From Thermogutta sp. (GTDB lineage: Bacteria > Planctomycetota > Planctomycetia > Pirellulales > Thermoguttaceae): DNA of 11,024 nucleotides. Below, piece after piece: positions 1 to 5,179 of this stretch; position 1 is the stretch's first letter, and each line of letters starts with the position of its first letter. The stretch covers positions 1-11,024 of the forward strand of contig NZ_JACIYL010000057.1 of the NCBI RefSeq assembly GCF_014359955.1. Reading direction: 5' to 3'. The notes below the pieces were generated by a model. The model worked only from the letters and a program-made list of their open reading frames with translations, ran no database searches and had not been told where the DNA came from. The position numbers and the translations under genes were made by a program.

Positions 1-773
1 GTCAGCCCGTAGTGCTTCTGGACGTATGTGATAATGCCTGGATCCACCGTCCCGGAACGGGTTCCCATCATGAAACCTTCCAGCGGAGTGAATCCCATAG
101 TATTCGTCACGGCTTTGCCACCTTGAATAGCACTTGCCGAGGACCCCTGTCCAAGATGGCAGGTAATGAGCCGGAGACTCCCGACATCACGGCCGAGCAT
201 TTCGGCAGCCCGCTCGCATGCATAGAGGTGGCTTGTCCCATGATATCCGAATCGCCGAATCCCCCATTTCTCGTACCATTCATAGGGAACGGGATACAGG
301 TAAGCAGCCGGTGGAATATCGGCGAAAAAACCTGTGTCAAACACGCCGGTCTGCACAGCCCAGGGGAACAGGGATTCGGCCGCTTCGATGGCCTCGAGTC
401 CTGCCGGAATATGCAGGGGCGCCAGGGGCAGGAAACTTTGGATGATCTTTTTGACCTCTTCGTCAATCACCACGGGCTCGCGGAGCGTCTCACCACCGTG
501 TATTAAGCGATGCCCCACGGCCCGGATTTCGGTGTCGGACCCGATGACCCCTGCCTCTTTCAGGGAACTCAAAGCGGAGAGGAGGCCCTCTCGGTAACTG
601 GCCGCTGGAACCCTGGTTTTCGAGGCTCCATTAAGATACTGGAGGCTGATTTCCGCCGACCCCTTGCCCACCCCGAAATCCACCAAGCCCTTGGCGATGC
701 AACTGAGGTCGTTCCAGGTGTACAGGGCCAACTTGATACTGCTCGAACCCGCGTTAATGACCAGGATTTTCAT
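1..773 (-). CDS. ackA: Acetate kinase, N-terminal part (runs off the left edge)
   Basis: Acetate kinase transfers phosphate between ATP and acetate, giving acetyl phosphate (or ATP in reverse), in the cytoplasm with phosphotransacetylase. The minus-strand frame is open from ATG at 773 to base 1, giving 257 residues of a family usually near 400. Visible landmarks: the N-terminal ASKHA motif VINAGSSSIK (residues 5-14), GHRLIHGGE, FDT with Asp146, GYHGTSH with His178, HLGQGSS, and MGFTPLEG followed by MGTRSG with Arg239. These line up two residues behind the Methanosarcina enzyme (Asp148, His180, Arg241). One oddity: the residue matching Asn211 is Gln209. It lies 55 bases downstream of the redoxin-like gene on the same strand, so the two could be cotranscribed. 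The Shine-Dalgarno is weak. A propionate-kinase preference cannot be excluded. Confidence 0.93.
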   Translation of the reverse strand, partial: MKILVINAGSSSIKLALYTWNDLSCIAKGLVDFGVGKGSAEISLQYLNGASKTRVPAASYREGLLSALSSLKEAGVIGSDTEIRAVGHRLIHGGETLREPVVIDEEVKKIIQSFLPLAPLHIPAGLEAIEAAESLFPWAVQTGVFDTGFFADIPPAAYLYPVPYEWYEKWGIRRFGYHGTSHLYACERAAEMLGRDVGSLRLITCHLGQGSSASAIQGGKAVTNTMGFTPLEGFMMGTRSGTVDPGIITYVQKHYGL

Positions 774-828
774 TCGATCCAGCGACTCCAGCCAACCAGT
801 TGTTCGCTTTGTTCCGGGGGACGCTGCG

Positions 829-1581
829 TCACGACTTTCCCGCTACGAGAGCTGACACAGCCCGTTTCAGGTTCTCTCGCGTCGCCCGACTGTATTCGAT
901 ATCCAGCCACAGAATTTTTCCTGCGCTGTCCAGAAGATAGAGAGCAGGGGGGGCGTGCGATGCAAACTGGCTGTAGTATTTTCCGTCACGATCGATGAGG
1001 ACGGGAAACTCCACCTGCGCATCCTTCACGAGAGCCGCGAGTTGTCCCTTGTCGTCTCCCACATGAATCGCGATCACGGAAATTCCGGAACTGCCATGGG
1101 CTTTCGCGATATCCTCCTGAAGATCGCCAAGCAGATTGGACGCCAGCAGTCGTTCTCTCTGGCCATCTCCTGCAGAGAAGAAAACCAGGACGGTCCCCTT
1201 GCTTCCCAGCAATCCTTTTACGTCAGTTTCCTGGTTCTCAAGATTGGGCAACGCCGCGGTAGGAACCACGTCGCCCACAAACAGCTTGCATTGCGCCCGA
1301 TCGACCTCGGCCATCACGACCGAAGGAATTTTCAATTCGGGTCTTGGTGCCGGTTCGCTTACCGGAGCCTGAGGGCTTGCCGGTTGATCGGTTTCCGTTG
1401 AAGACTGACCTGGGCTTGACAGGTTGGAACTGGATGGCGCGGCGACCTGCGACTGGCCCAGGGTTTTAGGTTTCTCTGGAGAAGTGGGTCGCGGACAGCC
1501 GAGAGTCACCAGCAGGCCAAGCCACAGGATCACATAGGGCATGGAAAGAAGTTCTGTCCTCCAGGGCCGTTGACATTTCAT
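829..1581 (-). CDS. Probable lipoprotein with a thioredoxin-like (redoxin) domain lacking CxxC
   Basis: This 250-residue protein has a hydrophobic N-terminal segment (about 13-28) ending in VTLGC. Cys29 is a plausible lipidation site although the lipobox is not canonical. A Ser/Pro/Gln-rich linker follows (about 30-82), then a C-terminal domain (about 100-245) with a thioredoxin/TlpA-like pattern: strand VLVFF, then IDRDGKYYSQF, then the cis-proline-like region PPALYLLDSAGKILW. The place where CGPC would sit reads DGQR (139-142), and the only other Cys is Cys98, so disulfide chemistry is unlikely; a binding or structural role at the cell surface is inferred. ATG at 1581 is chosen because a strong AGGAGGGA precedes it; an in-frame ATG at 1629 would add 16 residues without a similar signal. 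It lies between aspS and ackA on the same strand. The physiological role is unknown. Confidence 0.8.
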   Translation of the reverse strand: MKCQRPWRTELLSMPYVILWLGLLVTLGCPRPTSPEKPKTLGQSQVAAPSSSNLSSPGQSSTETDQPASPQAPVSEPAPRPELKIPSVVMAEVDRAQCKLFVGDVVPTAALPNLENQETDVKGLLGSKGTVLVFFSAGDGQRERLLASNLLGDLQEDIAKAHGSSGISVIAIHVGDDKGQLAALVKDAQVEFPVLIDRDGKYYSQFASHAPPALYLLDSAGKILWLDIEYSRATRENLKRAVSALVAGKS

Positions 1582-1585
1582 CGTT

Positions 1586-1593
1586 TCCCTCCT
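1586..1593 (-). promoter_or_regulatory. Ribosome binding site of the redoxin-like gene
   Basis: On the minus strand the bases read AGGAGGGA, four bases before ATG at 1581. This fixes the start at 1581 over the in-frame ATG at 1629 and puts the hydrophobic signal segment close to the N-terminus. Confidence 0.7.
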
Positions 1594-1675
1594 GCTCTGA
1601 ATGTAAATGCCACACCGGACGCTCGGCATGGGCCAGGCCAGCCGTTTCCCAGCCTGCCTTCGACCATATGGTATC

Positions 1676-3442
1676 TTATTTCTCGATCTTTATCCCCAGT
1701 TCTTTGAGTTGTTTGGGATCGACCTCGCTCGGGGCACCCGTCATCAAATCGACAGCCCGCTGAGTCTTGGGGAAAGCAATACAATCGCGAATCGAATCCA
1801 CACCTGCAAAAATCGCCACCAATCTGTCTACCCCAAGGGCAATCCCCCCGTGGGGAGGTGCACCATACTGGAGCGCCTCGAGGAGAAATCCGAACCGATC
1901 CTTCGCCCGCGCTTCGTCAATTCCCAGAATTTCAAACACTTCCTGCTGGAGTTCAGGACTGTGAATACGGATCGTTCCGCCCCCAACCTCGGTCCCATTG
2001 AGAACAAGGTCATAGGCTTGTGCCCGACATCGCGCCGGGTCGCTTTTGAGGAATTCTCTGTCCTGAGGTCGCGGAGACGTGAAGGGATGATGCATCGCCG
2101 TCCAGCCGCCATCTTCCTGATCGATGGCAAACATCGGGAATTCCACAATCCATGAGAGGTGCATATCACGGGGATCGTAGAGTCCCAGCTCGGCGCCAAA
2201 TCGTTTTCGCAAACCATAAAGGGCTTTACAGGTGACCTCAAAGGTGTCAGCCACAAAGAGGAGCAGATCCCCCGCGTGTGCCTTCATTTTTTCGCCAATC
2301 GCTTTTAAATGCGATTCAGAAAAATTCTTGGCCACCGTGGAATTCAGGACATTGCCCTCCTCCACGCGAAACCACACGAGGCCTTTCGCTCCGAAGTCCT
2401 GCTTCACCCACTCCGTCATCTCATCGATATGTTTTCGCGAATAACGCGTCGCTCCTCCCGGCACGACCAGGCCCCGTACCCGCTGACCGGTCTCAGCAGC
2501 CTCCCGGAACACGCGAAAATCGCACTGCCGTGCAATATCCGTGATGTCTGTCAACTCCATACCAAAGCGAAGATCCGGAGCGTCGTGCCCGAAACGCTCC
2601 ATCGCTTCGTCGTAGGTCATGCGGGGCAGGGGAAGCGTGAGCTCCTTTCCGAGAATCTCCTTGAACAGACGAGCCATCAAGCCTTCCACAACCGTCATCA
2701 CGTCATCGGCATCCACAAAGGACATTTCGAGGTCCAACTGGGTGAACTCCGGCTGCCGATCTGCACGCAGGTCTTCGTCGCGAAAACACCGGGCAATCTG
2801 GACGTACCGGTCGTATCCGGCCACCATCAGAATTTGCTTGTACAGTTGGGGAGACTGAGGCAGCGCGTAAAAGGTGCCTTTTTGAATCCGGCTCGGCACC
2901 AGATAATCCCGTGCCCCCTCGGGCGTGCTTCGCCCGAGCATCGGCGTTTCCACTTCGATGAACCCCAGTTCGTCGAAATAATCTCGCATAATCTTGACCA
3001 TCCGATGACGCAACATGAGAATCTGCTGCATCATCGGACGGCGGAGATCCAAATATCGATACCGCAACCGAATCTCCTCGCCGGGAAGATCCGGGGCGCT
3101 GGGAAGAAACGGCGGCGTCACCGCCCGATTGAGAATCTCGCATTTCTCCGCTCGAACCTCTATCTCGCCGGTGGCTAACTTGGCATTTTCCGTTCCCTCC
3201 GGCCTGCGTTCCACAACGCCCGTAACGCGAATCACATATTCCGGACGCAATGATCGGGCAAGCTGATGGAGCTCCTCTCCCGCGTCGCAGGAAAAAACGA
3301 TCTGCGTCTTGCCGTAACGATCACGAAGATCGACAAAGAGAACCCCTTTGTGGTCCCGATAAGTATCCACCCAACCACACAGGGTAACGCGCTGACCGAC
3401 GTGCTGAAGACGAAGTTCTCCGCAGGTGTGTGTTCTCAGCAA
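1676..3442 (-). CDS. aspS: Aspartyl-tRNA synthetase, bacterial type, probably non-discriminating (Asp/Asn)
   Basis: A class II synthetase that charges tRNA with aspartate in the cytoplasm. From the TTG start it is 588 residues, the normal bacterial size. Order: N-terminal OB-fold anticodon-binding domain (THTCGELRLQHVG at 4-16), catalytic core with motif 1 (FIEVETPML, about 161-169), motif 2 (RCFRDEDLRADRQPEFTQLD, about 218-237), a GAD insertion (about 250-385), and motif 3 (GIALGVDRLVAIFAG, about 533-547). His31 and Gly83 occupy the positions that in Pseudomonas aeruginosa AspRS are His31 and Gly82, associated with charging both tRNA-Asp and tRNA-Asn; that specificity is inferred. TTG at 3442 is chosen because AAGGAG lies seven bases upstream and conserved sequence begins there; an in-frame ATG at 3586 would add 48 residues unlike the family. 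It ends 94 bases before the redoxin-like gene. Confidence 0.97.
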   Translation of the reverse strand: MLRTHTCGELRLQHVGQRVTLCGWVDTYRDHKGVLFVDLRDRYGKTQIVFSCDAGEELHQLARSLRPEYVIRVTGVVERRPEGTENAKLATGEIEVRAEKCEILNRAVTPPFLPSAPDLPGEEIRLRYRYLDLRRPMMQQILMLRHRMVKIMRDYFDELGFIEVETPMLGRSTPEGARDYLVPSRIQKGTFYALPQSPQLYKQILMVAGYDRYVQIARCFRDEDLRADRQPEFTQLDLEMSFVDADDVMTVVEGLMARLFKEILGKELTLPLPRMTYDEAMERFGHDAPDLRFGMELTDITDIARQCDFRVFREAAETGQRVRGLVVPGGATRYSRKHIDEMTEWVKQDFGAKGLVWFRVEEGNVLNSTVAKNFSESHLKAIGEKMKAHAGDLLLFVADTFEVTCKALYGLRKRFGAELGLYDPRDMHLSWIVEFPMFAIDQEDGGWTAMHHPFTSPRPQDREFLKSDPARCRAQAYDLVLNGTEVGGGTIRIHSPELQQEVFEILGIDEARAKDRFGFLLEALQYGAPPHGGIALGVDRLVAIFAGVDSIRDCIAFPKTQRAVDLMTGAPSEVDPKQLKELGIKIEK

Positions 3443-3450
3443 AGCTTCGA

Positions 3451-3456
3451 CTCCTT
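3451..3456 (-). promoter_or_regulatory. Ribosome binding site deciding the TTG start of aspS
   Basis: The minus strand reads AAGGAG, then TCGAAGC, then TTG CTG AGA ACA CAC. Ideal spacing to the TTG, plus the usual AspRS N-terminus (LRTHTCGEL) right after it, argues against the upstream ATG at 3586. Confidence 0.75.
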
Positions 3457-3621
3457 TTCCCCAAATTGACACCCCCAGAGACGGTTCATCCCCGCTCTGA
3501 GGGGAGTCTGCCGCCAACCGACTAACGGACTGGTCACCAGCGATTGAGCGTTTTTCAGACCACAGATCCTTCTCAGCCACAAACACAAACTTTTTATTTT
3601 AGCCCGGCCTCATTTCTTTCA

Positions 3622-3639
3622 TAGGCAGACTGATGCCTA
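3622..3639. repeat. Short perfect inverted repeat (6-bp arms)
   Basis: TAGGCA, a six-base spacer GACTGA, then TGCCTA. As RNA this would form a small hairpin. There is no T-run after it, so it is not a terminator. It lies at one end of the repeat-bearing part of the spacer and may belong to the same dispersed element as the palindrome at 3763-3790. Confidence 0.45.
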
Positions 3640-3762
3640 CACGCCATTCGGTGCACCGCGACGAGGACTCGCAAGACGATGTCCGATAAGTCCTACCCAA
3701 TGGCGGCGCGGTTGCAGCGTGGGCCGTGATTAACCTCCTCATGCCGTCTCTTTCGTTTTTTT

Positions 3763-3790
3763 GCAGGGGCACTTCATGAATTGCCCCTAC
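3763..3790. repeat. Near-perfect 28-bp palindrome, likely a dispersed intergenic repeat
   Basis: The two 14-base arms meet at TTCATGAA (centre between 3776 and 3777). The right arm reads TGAATTGCCCCTAC; the left arm matches its reverse complement except at two positions (3764 and 3772). GGGGCAATTCATGAATTGCCCC-type palindromes, translated as peptides such as VGAIHELPLQ in spurious hypothetical proteins, are as I recall common intergenic repeats in several phyla including planctomycetes. The minus frame here gives the similar VGAIHEVPLQK. No transposase is nearby, so any mobility would have to be supplied in trans. Confidence 0.6.
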
Positions 3791-3818
3791 CACGCATCGA
3801 ACCTTTGGCTTCTCATGT

Positions 3819-3843
3819 ACCCATCCAGGAAATGGGGATGGGT
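3819..3843. repeat. Inverted repeat, 8-bp perfect stem
   Basis: ACCCATCC, a nine-base loop, then GGATGGGT. It would make a stable RNA hairpin but lacks a following T-run. It ends 16 bases upstream of the -35 element of the rightward promoter, so it could also be an operator-like site; no regulator is identifiable from the window. Confidence 0.5.
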
Positions 3844-3858
3844 GAGCCATCGAGATGC

Positions 3859-3886
3859 TTGACAGAGACCGGAGTGGCCTTATATT
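3859..3886 (+). promoter_or_regulatory. Sigma-70-like promoter for the NagB-like gene
   Basis: A consensus -35 TTGACA (3859-3864) is followed after 16 bases by TATATT (3881-3886), one mismatch from the TATAAT consensus. Transcription would start near 3893, leaving an untranslated leader of about 180 bases before the ATG at 4075. This is the best promoter match I found in the window. Confidence 0.6.
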
Positions 3887-4065
3887 AGCTGCCGTCGCGC
3901 CACGTCGGTTGGTGTTTGCCACCGCAGCACGCGAGAATACTCATCGGTTCCCACGGCCGTACGCCATGCGAACCGCTGGCACTTGTCCGAAATTCCCGAG
4001 TGACCAGCGAAGAAGAACCGTTGTAGGACCGTGATAACAATTTCAACAAGTCCAATCCAGTATCC

Positions 4066-4071
4066 AGAGGA
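4066..4071 (+). promoter_or_regulatory. Ribosome binding site of the NagB-like gene
   Basis: AGAGGA lies three bases before the ATG at 4075 but nine bases before a second in-frame ATG at 4081. The spacing favours the second ATG (MEDIH...), which would shorten the protein by two residues. Confidence 0.5.
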
Positions 4072-4074
4072 AGC

Positions 4075-5076
4075 ATGTCCATGGAAGACATCCACGCCGT
4101 TCAGCCGGTTTTTGAGCTCCAGTCCCCGCAACCTTCAGCGGTCCTGCCGTTATCAGGGGTCACCGTGGTCGTGTACAAAACGGCAGAAGAAATGGGCCGC
4201 GCCTCGGCGATTCGACTGGCACGGGAACAATGCCGACTTGTCGAAGAGCAAGGTCAGGCCAGCTTCATCATCATGGCAGCCCCTTCGGCTTTCGCATTCT
4301 ATCGCGCGTATGTGCAACTGGCCGAAATGTCTCCGCAGCTTCAACGGGCTTGCTCCCGTACGCATTACTTTCAGTTCGACGATTACCCGCTCCCAGCCCA
4401 CCATCCGGCTTCGTTTCGGTATCTGCTCTTGAAGCATTTCTTCATACCTTTAGCATCATATTGCGACCCCGGTCGGGTTCATCTTTTTGACGCTGACGCC
4501 GATGATCCAGACGCCGCAGCCCGTCGCTACCAGGAGTTGCTTCTGACCCACGGATTGGACCTGCAAATCATGGGGCTTGGGGAAAACGGCCATTGGGGAT
4601 TCCACGAGCCGGGAATCCCGCTCGATACCCCACCGCAGTTCATGAAAGTCGCGCTGACGGCGGAGAATGTGGACCAGCAAATGCGGGACCATCCCCACAT
4701 TTTCACAAAACCTGAGGACGTTCCCAGGTCTGCGTACACATGCAGCGTTTCCATGTTTCTCACAACGCGACACGCCATCGAAGGAAACGTTCCGCAGGCC
4801 AGCAAGGCCTTTGCACTCCTGGCTGCATTTGGGTCTGATGTTGTCCACGAAGCCGTCCCCGCGAGTGCTCTCAAGCGGTTTGGAAAGGGTGTCGTCCGCA
4901 CCACAGAGGCCGCGGCGTGGGCGCTCCTGGAATATCGCGACAAGGGTATTGTCACCCGCGACGCCTTGTTCAAAATGGCGGAAAGCCTTCGGGGCCCGCA
5001 GTCCAGCGACGTCTCCGCCATCATTTCCCGAATTTGCAACGTCTTTGACACAATGAAGATTACTTACGAACGTTAG
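4075..5076 (+). CDS. NagB-like glucosamine-6-phosphate deaminase/isomerase family protein, divergent
   Basis: The family (NagB, 6-phosphogluconolactonase) acts on sugar phosphates in the cytoplasm; NagB converts glucosamine-6-phosphate to fructose-6-phosphate and ammonia. The 333 residues are longer than E. coli NagB (266), with an N-terminal extension of about 28 and extra C-terminal sequence. Conserved: FDDY with Asp102 (matching the catalytic Asp72 region MDEY), GLGENGHWGFHEPG with His173 and Glu178 (matching His143 and Glu148), Arg204 and SKAF with Lys244 (matching Arg172 and Lys208). Asn171 replaces Asp141, as in many homologues. Altered: the phosphate-binding PTGGTP loop reads APSAFAF (69-75) and lacks both glycines, so the substrate may not be glucosamine-6-phosphate. 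The secreted hydrolase gene follows 103 bases downstream on the same strand. Confidence 0.85.
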   Translation: MSMEDIHAVQPVFELQSPQPSAVLPLSGVTVVVYKTAEEMGRASAIRLAREQCRLVEEQGQASFIIMAAPSAFAFYRAYVQLAEMSPQLQRACSRTHYFQFDDYPLPAHHPASFRYLLLKHFFIPLASYCDPGRVHLFDADADDPDAAARRYQELLLTHGLDLQIMGLGENGHWGFHEPGIPLDTPPQFMKVALTAENVDQQMRDHPHIFTKPEDVPRSAYTCSVSMFLTTRHAIEGNVPQASKAFALLAAFGSDVVHEAVPASALKRFGKGVVRTTEAAAWALLEYRDKGIVTRDALFKMAESLRGPQSSDVSAIISRICNVFDTMKITYER

Positions 5077-5163
5077 GAGGCCTTTGGCCTGATTCTCGGC
5101 CAGGGTGGCCTTCGGAGCCGGGATCGCGACGGTTCCGGTTTGCGTTTTCGAGCCAATCACTGA

Positions 5164-5172
5164 AAGGGAGGA
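5164..5172 (+). promoter_or_regulatory. Ribosome binding site deciding the GTG start of the glycoside hydrolase gene
   Basis: AAGGGAGGA precedes GTG at 5180 by seven bases. A signal peptide begins directly at that GTG, whereas the in-frame ATG at 5105 would bury it behind 25 unrelated residues. Confidence 0.7.
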
Positions 5173-5179
5173 TCGTATC

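Larger units (their letters stand above)
3443..4074. other. Divergent intergenic spacer with inverted repeats and a rightward promoter
   Basis: This 632-base stretch separates leftward aspS from the rightward NagB-like gene. It contains three inverted repeats (about 3622-3639, 3763-3790, 3819-3843) and one good promoter (3859-3886), each listed separately. The minus-strand frame open at 3599-3922 would encode 107 residues of low-complexity, Arg/Ser/Pro-rich sequence running straight through the palindromes, so I treat it as repeat DNA and not a gene. I found no clear leftward promoter for aspS, although one is expected upstream of 3456. Confidence 0.65.

Noticed and set aside
12..506. 164-residue plus-strand open frame at the left edge
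   Set aside because: The minus strand encodes acetate kinase with all main motifs over this stretch.
2309..3178. 289-residue plus-strand open frame
   Set aside because: It is antisense to the conserved core of aspS and has no family features.
3599..3922. 107-residue minus-strand open frame upstream of aspS
   Set aside because: It runs through three inverted repeats and its product is low-complexity; it matches the pattern of false proteins made from intergenic repeats.
4033..4045. GATAACAATTTCA, identical to part of the E. coli lac operator region
   Set aside because: Only one side matches; the inverted half (TTGTGAGC) is absent and flanking bases differ, so it is neither an operator nor convincing vector sequence.
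5078..5090. AGGCC-TTT-GGCCT hairpin right after the NagB-like stop codon
   Set aside because: Five-base stem with no T-run; too weak to call a terminator.
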